64,000 nucleotides of DNA from NCBI GenBank assembly GCA_023954375.1, contig JAMLIC010000052.1, forward strand, positions 1-64,000, in the 5' to 3' direction. Below, one piece after another: positions 16,550 to 25,086 of this stretch. This DNA comes from Planctomycetota bacterium (GTDB lineage Bacteria > Planctomycetota > J058). Below the pieces are notes generated by a model. That model did no database searches. It was not told the origin of the DNA and saw nothing but the letters and a program-made list of their open reading frames with translations. A program made the translations under genes and the position numbers. How positions within the stretch are numbered: the first letter of the stretch is position 1; every line of letters starts with the position of its first letter.

Positions 16550-19114
16550 TCACGGCCCGCCGCGTCGGCCCGCGCGGGCGAGGAGGACCTCGAGCGCCTC
16601 GAGGGGCGGCGGCTTCGACAGGTGCTCGTCGAAGCCGGCCTCGGCCGCCCGCTGCCGGTCCTCCGGCCGCGCGTAGCCGGTGAGCGCGACGAGCTGCAGC
16701 CCCTGCAGCGACGGGTCGGCCCTGAGCGACCGCGCCACGTCGTGCCCGCTCATGTCGGGCAGCCCGAGGTCGCAGAGGACGAGGTCCGGGGGGCGGCTCG
16801 CCGCGGCGGCGAGGCCCTCGGCGCCGGTGTGCGCCACCTCGACCGCGTGCCCCTCGAGCTCCAGCAGGTCGCGGAGGGTGCTCGCCGCGTCGACGTTGTC
16901 CTCGATCACCAGCACGCGCAGCGAGGCGTCGGCGGAGCCCGCGGCGGCCTCCGCCCGGGCCGCCTCGACGGGCGGAGGCGCGCCCCCGCCCGCGAGCGGC
17001 AGCTCGATCGTGACCTCGGCGCCCTGCCCCTCGCCCGGGCTCGCCGCGCGAACGGCGCCCCCGTGCAGCTCGACCAGCCCGCGAGCGAGGGCGAGACCGA
17101 GGCCCAACCCGCCGCCCGTCCGGGCGAGGGAGCGGTCCGCCTGCGCGAAGGGCTGGAACAGCCGGGCGAGCACGTCGGGCGCCATCCCCAGCCCGGTGTC
17201 GCTCACGACGACCTGCGCGCGGTCGCCCGTCCCGGCGAGGGTCACGGAGACCCGCCCCCCCGAGGGCGTGAACTTGATCGCGTTGTGCAGGACGTTGCCG
17301 ACCACCTGCGCGAGGCGGTCGGGGTCGCCCTCGACCGAGAGCGCGCCCTCGGGCAGGGAGAGCTCGATCGAGAGGCCCTGCCGGCCCAGGAGGTCCCGGT
17401 GGTCCTCCACGACCTCGCGGACCAGGCCGCAGAGCTCGACCGGCTCCCGGCGCAGGTGGACCTTCCCGCGGCTGATCCGCGCCACGTCGAGGAGGTCGTC
17501 GACGAGCCGCGTCAGGTGCCCGAGCTGCCGGTCCATGGTCGTGAGGGCCCGCTCGGCGCGCTCGTCGTCGGGGCGGGCCGCCAGCACCTGCAGCCCGAGC
17601 CGCAGGGGCATGAGCGGGTTGCGCAGCTCGTGCGAGAGGACGGCGAGGAATTCGTCCTTGCGCCGGTCGGCCTCGAGCAGCTGCTCCTGGCGCGCCTCGA
17701 GCTCATCGCGCTGCGCCTGGAGCTCCTCCTGCTGGACCTGCAGCTCCTCCTGCTGCGCCTGCAGCTCCTCCTGCTGGGCCTGCAGCTCCTCGTTCTGCGC
17801 CTGCAGCTCGTCGTTGCGCTCGTTGAGCGCCGCGGCGAGCTCCTGGACCCGGGCGTGGTGCCGCGCGTTCTCGACGCTGACCGCCAGCTGCCGGGCGGCC
17901 TGCTCCACGAACTCGACCGCCCCCTCGGGCAGCTCGCGGACGCTCCCGAGCAGCACCACGCCCACGACCTCGCGCTCGCGCACGGTCATCGGCGCCGCCA
18001 CGAGCGCGCGCGGGGGCAGCGCGTCGAAGCCGAAGCGGGCCTTGAACGGCGCGTCGGGCGGCAGGTCCCGCACGTGCACCGTCGCGTTCGACCGCGCCGC
18101 CTGGCCGGGGACCCCCTCGCCCAGCGCCAGCGCCTCGTCCGACCGGCCGTCCAGGGCGAACGCGGCGCAGCGGCGCAGGGCGTCGCCTTCGGGCGTGACC
18201 AGGTAGACCGCGCCGAGCTCCGCCTGGACGTGGGCCACCAGGGTGGCGAGCGCCTCGTCGCAGAGCCGCTGGACGTCGAGGGTCGCGGCCAGGCCGGCGG
18301 CCAGCCGGGCGTTGGCCGCGAGCCGCGCCTCGCGGGCGCGCAAGGTGACCGCCATCTGCCCGAACGCGGCCGCCAGGCGGCCGAGCTCGCTCCGGCCCGG
18401 CTCGCGGCCGCCGAGCGCGACCGCGGCCGCGTGGTCGCCCGCCGCCAGGTCGTCGGCGGCCGCCACGAGGTCGCCCACCGGGCCGCGGACGCCCCGGATC
18501 GTGACCAGGGCGGTCACGGCGAGGAGCGCGACCACCCCCAGCAGGGTGGCCGGGACCTGCAGCTGGAGGTCGCGCCGCGCGGCGGCGACGCGCCCCCGGA
18601 CCTCGTGCACCCGCTCGTCGAGGTGGTAGCCCAGCGCGTCCAGCTCGCCGAGCGCGACGTCGCGGGCGGCGGCGAGCGCGCGCTCCCGCTCCCGGAGGGC
18701 CGTCCGGTCGACGCCCTCGCCCACCAGGGCCACGAACGCCTCCGCCTCGCGCGCGAACCCGTCCAGCCCGGCGAGCGCCCGGGCCACCAGCGCCGCGCCG
18801 GCCGGATCGTCGGGCGGCGGCGCGAGCGCGGCCCTGGCGCGCGCCGCGCCGGCCTCCACCTCGCGGTACGCGGTCAGCTGCGCCGCATCGGGAGTGAGCG
18901 CGTAAGCGCGCGCGGCGATCCCCCGGCGGAGCGTCGCGCGCTCGGCCCTGTTCACCGCCTCGGCCGAGGCGACCGCCGCCGCCTCGGCCGCGTTCAGGCT
19001 GGCCTTGCGCTCGAGCGCCACGAGCGTCACGCCGCCGAGCGTGACCAGCAGGGCCGCGGCCACGCCGAAGCCGAGCCCGAGGCGCTCGCCGACGCTCAGG
19101 TCGCGGCGACGCAC
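16550..19114 (-). CDS. Hybrid sensor histidine kinase (CHASE3-like, HAMP, GAF, HisKA, HATPase, receiver)
   Basis: 854 residues. Two membrane helices (about 14-34 and 188-206) flank a helical periplasmic CHASE3-like sensor. A HAMP segment (206-260), a GAF domain (270-420) and a glutamine-rich coiled coil (430-480, repeats of EELQAQQ encoded by near-identical 21-base units) follow. The HisKA block SHELRNP puts the phosphoacceptor at H495. The ATPase has NAIKF (611), DTGLGM and GLGLGLALARGL. The C-terminal receiver has D782 in LVLCDLGLPDMSG and a conserved Lys in LSKPPPL. No DNA-binding output is present, so signalling must pass on to a partner. Its start overlaps the end of the CheR gene by 19 bases, which implies joint expression. 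Confidence 0.93.
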   Translation of the reverse strand: MRRRDLSVGERLGLGFGVAAALLVTLGGVTLVALERKASLNAAEAAAVASAEAVNRAERATLRRGIAARAYALTPDAAQLTAYREVEAGAARARAALAPPPDDPAGAALVARALAGLDGFAREAEAFVALVGEGVDRTALRERERALAAARDVALGELDALGYHLDERVHEVRGRVAAARRDLQLQVPATLLGVVALLAVTALVTIRGVRGPVGDLVAAADDLAAGDHAAAVALGGREPGRSELGRLAAAFGQMAVTLRAREARLAANARLAAGLAATLDVQRLCDEALATLVAHVQAELGAVYLVTPEGDALRRCAAFALDGRSDEALALGEGVPGQAARSNATVHVRDLPPDAPFKARFGFDALPPRALVAAPMTVREREVVGVVLLGSVRELPEGAVEFVEQAARQLAVSVENARHHARVQELAAALNERNDELQAQNEELQAQQEELQAQQEELQVQQEELQAQRDELEARQEQLLEADRRKDEFLAVLSHELRNPLMPLRLGLQVLAARPDDERAERALTTMDRQLGHLTRLVDDLLDVARISRGKVHLRREPVELCGLVREVVEDHRDLLGRQGLSIELSLPEGALSVEGDPDRLAQVVGNVLHNAIKFTPSGGRVSVTLAGTGDRAQVVVSDTGLGMAPDVLARLFQPFAQADRSLARTGGGLGLGLALARGLVELHGGAVRAASPGEGQGAEVTIELPLAGGGAPPPVEAARAEAAAGSADASLRVLVIEDNVDAASTLRDLLELEGHAVEVAHTGAEGLAAAASRPPDLVLCDLGLPDMSGHDVARSLRADPSLQGLQLVALTGYARPEDRQRAAEAGFDEHLSKPPPLEALEVLLARAGRRGGP

Positions 19115-19935
19115 GTCCGTGCCTCGAAGAGCCGCGCCCTACGATCGACCACCCCGAAGCGCGACGCGACCGCGCCGGCGAGCCACTCGGCCTCCCCGAG
19201 CCACAGGAGCCCGCCAGGGACCAGGGCGCCGGCCAGGCGCTCGAGCACGCGCTCCTGCAGCGCGGGCTGGAAGTAGATGAGCGTGTTGCGGCAGGCGACC
19301 AGGTCGAACGCGCCGGGCGGCGGCGCCGCCACGGTCAGGTCGTCGCGCAAGAGGCGCACGCGCCGCCGGAGCGCGGGCGCCACCTCCCAGCGCCCGTCGC
19401 GGCGCACGAGGTGCTGCGCGCGCAGCGCCGCCGGGAGCTCCTCCAGCGCCGCGTCGCGGTAGGTCGCGGCCGCCGCCGCGGCGAGCGCCGCCGGGTCGAG
19501 GTCGGTCGCCGTCACGTCCGGCGCGTCGCCGGGCGGCTGCAGCCCGTCGAGCAGCATGGCGAGGCTGTAGGGCTCCTCGCCCTGTCCGCACCCGGCGCTC
19601 CAGACGGCGAGGCGGCGCCCCGGGAGGGCCTGGCGGCGCGCCTCGAGCGCCCGCGCCACCGCCTCGAAGGCGCCCGCGCCCCGGAAGAAGCGGCTGACCT
19701 TGATCGTGAGGCGCTCGATCAGCGCGTCCGGTTCGGCGGGGTCGTCTCGGAGGCGGCCCAGGTAGGCGTCCAGGGACTGGAGGTTCGCCGCGATCATGCG
19801 GTTACGAACCCGCCGCGCGAGCGTCGCCACCCGGTAACCGCCGAAGTCCACCCCGCGCAGCTCGCGGAGGAGGCCGAGGAGCTCCTGCAGGGAGGAGAGC
19901 TCCTCGAGCGAGAACGCTCCCAGGTCGGCCGTCAC
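19096..19935 (-). CDS. CheR-type protein-glutamate methyltransferase
   Basis: GTG start (VTADLGAFSLEEL); 279 residues. The N-terminal helical CheR domain (FGGYRVATLARRVRNRM) is followed by the SAM-dependent methyltransferase core, with SAGCGQGEEPYSLAM at about 113-127, TATDLD and DLVACRNTLIYF. These are standard CheR motifs. CheR methylates glutamates on chemoreceptors, or acts in CheR/histidine-kinase modules unrelated to motility. No chemoreceptor, CheA or CheB lies nearby, and the gene overlaps the hybrid kinase gene, so the second role is more likely. The start has a weak ribosome site. Confidence 0.88.
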   Translation of the reverse strand: MTADLGAFSLEELSSLQELLGLLRELRGVDFGGYRVATLARRVRNRMIAANLQSLDAYLGRLRDDPAEPDALIERLTIKVSRFFRGAGAFEAVARALEARRQALPGRRLAVWSAGCGQGEEPYSLAMLLDGLQPPGDAPDVTATDLDPAALAAAAAATYRDAALEELPAALRAQHLVRRDGRWEVAPALRRRVRLLRDDLTVAAPPPGAFDLVACRNTLIYFQPALQERVLERLAGALVPGGLLWLGEAEWLAGAVASRFGVVDRRARLFEARTCVAAT

Positions 19936-20155
19936 GGCCGACGACTGTCCCCGGGGGCGCGCCCGGGCGCAACCAGCCAACCATTGAGCAGCCCCCAGGA
20001 CGTAGTCGAGAGGTAACGCCGACCCGCACGGGCGCTCCGCGTCCCGGAGTGGACCTCGCGTGTCCTCCGCGGGCCGGCGGTGGCCCCTCGCTGGCGGGCG
20101 CCCGGCGCCTCGGCCCGGCGGCACCCCCCTTGCCCCTACGTGGGCGGAGGAGCCC

Positions 20156-21568
20156 GTGGAGCAGCCGGACCGCGACGACACCCGGCGCGAGGAGCAGGTG
20201 CTCCCGCTCGCGCGGGAGGAGCTGCGCCTCGAGACGCGGCGCGTGCCCACCGCCCGCCTGGTGGTGCGCACGCGCGTCGAGACGCGCGAGGAGGAGGTCG
20301 CGCCGCCGCTGGCGCGCGAGGCCTTCGACGTCGAGCGCGTCGAGGTCAACCGCTACGTCGACGCGCCGCCCCCCGTCCGCCAGGAGGGCGACACCACGAT
20401 CGTGCCGGTCGTCGAGGAGGTGCTCGTCGTCGAGAAGCGGCTGCTCCTGCGGGAGGAGGTCCGGCTCGTCCGCCGGATCGCCCGGGAGCGGCGGCCGCAG
20501 CGCGTGACGCTGCGGGCCCAGCGGGTCGAGGTCGAGCGCATCGAGCTGCCGGCGCCGGCCGGCGACGACCGCCCCCCGGGCCCCCACCCCACACGTGGAG
20601 GAGGAGAGATCGTCATGACGTCGGACCGCTACTGCATCATCGGGTTGTTCCAGCGGCGCGAGGACGCGATGGCCGCGCGCCAGGACCTGCTGGACATGGG
20701 CCACCTCGCGAGCGACATCCAGCTGTCGGACGCGCCGCAGAAGAAGGGAGCCCGCCGGGAGCCGGGCTTCTGGACGCAGCTCAAGGAGCTGTTCGGCGCC
20801 GAGGACGTGACGCGCTACGACCAGGCGTCGCGGCGCGGCCTCCTGCTCCTGAGGGTGGACTCGGACGCGCACAAGGTGGACACGGTCGTGGACATCCTGC
20901 AGCGCCACGGCGCGGTGGACCTCGAGGAGGAGGCCCCGGCCGGCGGGCAGGCGCGGACCGCCGCCACGGCGACCGGCGCGACCGAGCAGGAGAAGATCCC
21001 GATCATCGAGGAGCAGCTCGACGTCGGCACCCGGCGCGAGGTGCGCGGCGGCGTGCGCATCTACAGCCGCGTGATCGAGGAGCCCGTCCAGGAGGAGGTC
21101 ACGCTGCGCGAGGAGCACGTCGACGTCCAGCGCCGGCCGGCCGACCGGCCCGCGACCGAGGCCGACTTCCAGGAGCGCGTCGTCGAGGCCATGGAGACGC
21201 GCGAGGAGCCGGTCGTGCGCAAGGAGGCGCGCGTGGTCGAGGAGGTCGTGCTCAGCAAGGACATCGACGAGCGCAAGGAGACGATCCAGGACACCCTGCG
21301 CAAGATCGAGGTCGACGTGCAGGACCTCGAGGTCGAGTTCCAGAAGGACTTCCAGGACCGCTACGCCTCGAGCGGGGCCAGCTACGACCAGTACCGCCCG
21401 GCCTACGACTTCGGCCGGCGGCTGGCCCTGCGCGAGACGTCGCACGGCGACTTCGAGAGCATCGAGCCCGAGGCGCGCGACGAGTTCGAGCGCCAGCACC
21501 CCGGGCAGTGGAGCACCTACCGCGACGCGGTGCGCCGCGGGTACGAGCGCTCCCTCGCGCGGCGCTGA
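20156..21568 (+). CDS. DUF2382 (YsnF/AvaK) stress protein, apparent fusion of two units
   Basis: GTG with GGAGG five bases upstream; 470 residues in one open frame. The first unit (1-150) has DUF2382-like strands (VVPVVEEVLVVEKRLLLREE-type, many E/V/R). At 20615 an ATG with GGAGGAGGAG eight bases upstream begins the second unit. This reads as a general-stress-17M-like domain (YCIIGLFQRREDAMAARQDL) followed by a classic DUF2382 block (IPIIEEQLDVGTRREV, SRVIEEPVQEEVTLREE). The strong internal ribosome site suggests the second unit is also made alone, or that two genes have fused by loss of a stop in the C-rich stretch near 20575. Members are linked to envelope and oxidative stress but have no known biochemical activity. 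Confidence 0.8.
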   Translation: MEQPDRDDTRREEQVLPLAREELRLETRRVPTARLVVRTRVETREEEVAPPLAREAFDVERVEVNRYVDAPPPVRQEGDTTIVPVVEEVLVVEKRLLLREEVRLVRRIARERRPQRVTLRAQRVEVERIELPAPAGDDRPPGPHPTRGGGEIVMTSDRYCIIGLFQRREDAMAARQDLLDMGHLASDIQLSDAPQKKGARREPGFWTQLKELFGAEDVTRYDQASRRGLLLLRVDSDAHKVDTVVDILQRHGAVDLEEEAPAGGQARTAATATGATEQEKIPIIEEQLDVGTRREVRGGVRIYSRVIEEPVQEEVTLREEHVDVQRRPADRPATEADFQERVVEAMETREEPVVRKEARVVEEVVLSKDIDERKETIQDTLRKIEVDVQDLEVEFQKDFQDRYASSGASYDQYRPAYDFGRRLALRETSHGDFESIEPEARDEFERQHPGQWSTYRDAVRRGYERSLARR

Positions 21569-21614
21569 TCCGGTCCCCGCGCGCCGGGCGCGGCGGCCGG
21601 GGCGGGCCCCCCGC

Positions 21615-22154
21615 TCAGGCCGTCGCGCACCCGCGCGGCGGGGCCGCCCCCTCGAGCCCGAGCGCCGCGTCGAGGAAGCAGCGCAGGAGGTGCATCTGCT
21701 CGGCCGCGCGCGCCTGTCCGACCTGCGAGGCGACGTAGGGCAGCGCGCCGAGGACGGCGGCCGCGGGCGGGACCCACAGCCCCCACGCGCGCACGCCGAC
21801 CGTGAGCTGCGCGAAGCCGAGCATCGCCGAGAAGAGCGCGGCGAGGCCGAGGAAGGCGTAGCAGGCGAGCACGCCGGTCCAGACGGTCGGGTTCGGGCCG
21901 AACAGCCCGTGGAGGCGCGCGCCGTCGGGGTGCGCGGCGACCTCGAGCGAGAGCCGCGGCGACCACACGTGGCGGAGCGCCTCGACGATCTCCACCTCGA
22001 TCGTGGACCGGCGCTCCGCCCCCCCGATCGTCCGCCGCACGACCAGCGCGCGGCAGGGGCAGCCCGGGCAGGCGAGCTGCCGGTCGAGCCGGGCGAAGAC
22101 CTCCTCCGGCGGGAAGGGGACCACGAGCTCGAAGCGCGGGCGGAAACCTGCCAT
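21615..22154 (-). CDS. Conserved hypothetical membrane protein, 179 residues
   Basis: The N-terminal half is a soluble beta-rich domain (RFELVVPFPPEEVFARL), with a CPGCPC motif near 30, and looks like a SRPBCC-type start. Two hydrophobic helices follow (TGVLACYAFLGLAALFSAML and GLWVPPAAAVLGALPYV). The FGPNPTVWTGVLACYAFLG block seems distinctive. I cannot name the family. No clear ribosome site precedes the ATG. It is divergent from the transglutaminase-like gene with a 68-base gap. Confidence 0.6.
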   Translation of the reverse strand: MAGFRPRFELVVPFPPEEVFARLDRQLACPGCPCRALVVRRTIGGAERRSTIEVEIVEALRHVWSPRLSLEVAAHPDGARLHGLFGPNPTVWTGVLACYAFLGLAALFSAMLGFAQLTVGVRAWGLWVPPAAAVLGALPYVASQVGQARAAEQMHLLRCFLDAALGLEGAAPPRGCATA

Positions 22155-22222
22155 GGCGGGTGATGGTAGCCCGGAGGCGCGGCGCGCGCCGGGGGCCCGG
22201 GACCGCGCGGGACGCCTCGTCT

Positions 22223-23527
22223 ATGCTGAACACCTCGTCGACGGAGGTGCTGGTGCCCGAGGACGACTACGTCGAGGCGGGGGGCGACGGGCCCCTCCAG
22301 GTCGAGCCGGGCGGGCGCCCCACGCGCATCCGCCTGCAGGTGAACTGGCGGCCGGTCGAGCTGCGCGAGGTCGAGGTCGTGGGCGGGCTGCCGATCGAGG
22401 ACGCGGCCCCGCCCCACCTCGTGTGGGACACGGCGGCCGGGGCGCCGACCCGCCAGGAGCCGGCGCTGCTCCTCCACCGGACCCCGCTGCGGCTCCTCGC
22501 CAGGCTCCGGGGGGGCAGGCCCGCGGGCGCGGTCCGGCTGGTGTGCGTGCTCGAGGGCGCCGGCGCCAGCCGCACGCTGACGACCGACGTGGACGCGAGC
22601 CAGCTCGGCGGTGACTGGGAGGCCGCCGTGGAGACGCCGGACCCGCTGAGCGACGCCGTCGCGGTGCACGAGCTGCGCACGCGCTGGGCCCTCGAGGTCG
22701 ACGGCAGGCGCACGCCGATCCACGACCGCCCGGCGCCGCTCCGCGTCTACACGACGCACCAGGCGCCCGTGAAGAACACCCGCTTCGACTCGCCGCAGCC
22801 GCACGTGGGCAAGCTGCACCTCGAGCACGCCTGCCGCTGGGCCGACCGCGCCACGGAGAACGTCGGCCAGGGCCCGCGCTCGATCGCGCACCGGGTCAAC
22901 AACGAGATGCGGCACTACGTGCACCCGCGGGACTGGACCGCGCCCGACCAGCACTACGCCTCGCCTCACGCCCCGGGCGACCCGCCGCCCGAGAACTACG
23001 ACGACCTCCCGGGCCGGGTCACGGCGGGGCGCCGCCCCGTCTCCTCGCTCTACTACCCGCCGCTGGAGGTCACGCGGCCCTACGAGCCGTACGAGCACTA
23101 CCAGCACAACTTCGGCTGGCGCCTCCTCGACAACCCGCGCCACACCGGCGGGCGCTGCAACCAGCAGGCGTCGCTCTACTGCGAGATCCTCGGCGTCCTG
23201 GGCATCCGGGCGTCGGTCTACTACCTCCAGCGGGTCGGCTACGGTCGGCGCACCGGCCGGCCGGCGCGCCAGTACTTCAACTGCTACGCGGGCGGCCAGT
23301 TCTGGAACTTCCACGGGATCGCCAAGGTCCAGCTGGCCGACGGCACCTACCACATGTACGACGGCTCGTTCTCGAGCCCGCCGAACCGCAAGAACGGCAG
23401 CGAGGCCTGGGCGATCGGCGAGCGCGGCCCGTTCATCTACTCGTGGAGCCCCTACTGGCTGTACGAGGACACGCACGAGCGCGCGGCCGAGGACGACTGG
23501 CCGCAGACGTGGGAGGGCGTGCCTTGA
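22223..23527 (+). CDS. Transglutaminase-like protein with Cys-His-Asp triad
   Basis: 434 residues from ATG 22223; an upstream in-frame start at 22160 is possible and neither has a strong ribosome site. The first 180 residues are beta-rich. The C-terminal half carries GGRCNQQASLYCEILGVLGI (C312), WNFHGIAKV (H364) and YHMYDGSF (D380). This is the order and spacing of the transglutaminase/papain-like triad, where GxCxxxA..L...LGI is the hallmark. Members act as proteases, amidases or cross-linkers. No signal peptide is seen. The next gene starts 26 bases later and a thioesterase gene overlaps that one, giving a three-gene operon. The triad was picked by eye; the family call is moderate. Confidence 0.62.
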   Translation: MLNTSSTEVLVPEDDYVEAGGDGPLQVEPGGRPTRIRLQVNWRPVELREVEVVGGLPIEDAAPPHLVWDTAAGAPTRQEPALLLHRTPLRLLARLRGGRPAGAVRLVCVLEGAGASRTLTTDVDASQLGGDWEAAVETPDPLSDAVAVHELRTRWALEVDGRRTPIHDRPAPLRVYTTHQAPVKNTRFDSPQPHVGKLHLEHACRWADRATENVGQGPRSIAHRVNNEMRHYVHPRDWTAPDQHYASPHAPGDPPPENYDDLPGRVTAGRRPVSSLYYPPLEVTRPYEPYEHYQHNFGWRLLDNPRHTGGRCNQQASLYCEILGVLGIRASVYYLQRVGYGRRTGRPARQYFNCYAGGQFWNFHGIAKVQLADGTYHMYDGSFSSPPNRKNGSEAWAIGERGPFIYSWSPYWLYEDTHERAAEDDWPQTWEGVP

Positions 23528-23552
23528 CCTCCGCCAGGGCCGGGGCGGCGCC

Positions 23553-24251
23553 ATGACGAACATGATCCCCGCGCACCTGCACGGGGACCTGAGCCCGCTG
23601 CTGGTGCGCGCCGGCGCGTGGCCCGACGCCCGCGCCCTCTCCGTCGTCCCGCCCTGGACCCCGCCGGACGCCGCGACGGAGGCCGAGCGCCTGGCGCGGC
23701 GCCGGCCGGTCCCGCCCGACCTGGAGCTCGAGCTCGAGGGGCTCCTCGCGGCGGTCGCGCAGCTGGTCCGGCCCGAGCTACGGGCGGGCGCGCGCTCGCA
23801 GCCCCTCTACTGGACCGCCGAGCGCGCCCTGTACCACCGCCTGCGGCCCCCGCGCCCCGAGGCCGACGAGGACCGCGCGGACGAGGCCTCGTCCGCGAGC
23901 GGCCGCGCGCTGCCGCCCGGGTGGCCGACCGGCTGGGCCTCGTGGGCGCCGACGGCGGGCGGCGCCGTGCGGGCCTTCTGCCTCTACGGCCACTGGCGCG
24001 ACGCGCCCCCCGGCGCCGACGCCGCGACCCTCCTGGCCCGCCTCGGCCAGCTCGTGGCCCCGGCCCTGGCGGAGGAGCTCGCGGCGCTCCGCCCGCACCC
24101 CGCGCCGGCCGTGCGGGGGCCGGACGACCACGCGGCGATCTTCCGCCTCGACCCGGCGGGCTTCGGGGTGGCCTACTCGTACCTCTACGCCTACACGAAC
24201 GGCGTGCGGGTCGTGGCGGCGATCCAGCCGCTCGTCCACCGCCCGCTGTGA
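23553..24251 (+). CDS. Hypothetical protein, 232 residues, in transglutaminase operon
   Basis: ATG 26 bases after the transglutaminase-like gene. The product is soluble, with no signal peptide or membrane helix, Pro/Ala/Leu-rich, and has a C-terminal half with strand-like segments (AIFRLDPAGFGVAYSYLYAY). I do not recognise a domain. The close spacing suggests it works with the transglutaminase-like protein, for example as partner or substrate. Its stop overlaps the thioesterase start. Confidence 0.55.
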   Translation: MTNMIPAHLHGDLSPLLVRAGAWPDARALSVVPPWTPPDAATEAERLARRRPVPPDLELELEGLLAAVAQLVRPELRAGARSQPLYWTAERALYHRLRPPRPEADEDRADEASSASGRALPPGWPTGWASWAPTAGGAVRAFCLYGHWRDAPPGADAATLLARLGQLVAPALAEELAALRPHPAPAVRGPDDHAAIFRLDPAGFGVAYSYLYAYTNGVRVVAAIQPLVHRPL

Positions 24252-25084
24252 CGCGGTCGCGTGACGCGGTGACCGCTCCCTCGTTCGTCGTCGCCAGCGC
24301 CGTCGCGCGCGCCGGCCCTGGCCGCTACGCGGTGGAGGTCGACGCGTCGTGGCTCCAGGGGCGCGGGGCCTTCGGCGGGCTGGTGGCGGCGTGGCTCGTG
24401 CGCGCCATGGAGGCCGAGCTCCAGGACCCGGCGCGGGCGCTGCGCGCGCTCGGCTGCGTGCTCTGCGCCCCGGCGCGCCCAGGCCCGGCCGAGGTGCACG
24501 TGCGGGCGCTGCGCGAGGGCCTGAACGTGACGTTCCTCGAGGCCGAGCTGCGCCGCCGCGACCGCGTCGTGGCGCGCGCCAGCGGGACGTTCGCCCGGCC
24601 CGGCCCGACCGCCGCCGACGGGCCGCCCCCCGCGCCGCCCGACGTCCCCGCGCCGGGCGAGGTCCCGGCGTGGTCGCCGCCGATGCCGCTGCCGGCCTAC
24701 TGCCAGCACGTCGCGCACGCGCGCTGCTTCGGCGCGGAGGTCCTCAGCGGACCGGGCGCGGACGCGGCGCTCGGCGGCTGGACCTGGTTCCGCGCGCCGA
24801 CGCCCGACGACGCCGCCTCGCGCGTGGCGCTGCTCGACGCCTGGCCGCCGGCGCTGTTCACGCGCCTCGTGGCCCCGCGCGCCGTGGGCACGGTCGCCAT
24901 GGCCTGCCACCTCGTCGGGCTCCCCGGCCCGGCCGTCCCGCCGGGGACGCCGCTCCTGGTGACGGCGCGCGCCGCGGTCACGCACGCCGGCGCGTCGGAG
25001 GAGCGCGGCGAGCTCTGGACGCCCGACGGCCGGCTGCTGGCGACGAGCCTCCAGACGGTCGCGGTGCTCGGCGACCAGCGATGA
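24248..25084 (+). CDS. TesB-like acyl-CoA thioesterase family protein
   Basis: The GTG at 24248 overlaps the previous stop (GTGA); a second GTG at 24269 is equally possible. About 271-278 residues with two tandem hot-dog halves. The first has YAVEVDASWLQGRGAFGGLVAAWLVRAM and VRALREGLNVTFLEAELRRRDRVVARASGTF, the second GGWTWFRAPTPDDAASRVALLDAWPPALF and a closing GELWTPDGRLLATSLQTVAVL. This is the acyl-CoA thioesterase 4HBT_3/TesB-like layout. It would hydrolyse acyl-CoA in the cytoplasm; chain length is unknown. The gene ends directly at the first unit of the tandem array. Confidence 0.75.
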   Translation: MTRSRDAVTAPSFVVASAVARAGPGRYAVEVDASWLQGRGAFGGLVAAWLVRAMEAELQDPARALRALGCVLCAPARPGPAEVHVRALREGLNVTFLEAELRRRDRVVARASGTFARPGPTAADGPPPAPPDVPAPGEVPAWSPPMPLPAYCQHVAHARCFGAEVLSGPGADAALGGWTWFRAPTPDDAASRVALLDAWPPALFTRLVAPRAVGTVAMACHLVGLPGPAVPPGTPLLVTARAAVTHAGASEERGELWTPDGRLLATSLQTVAVLGDQR

Positions 25085-25086
25085 GT

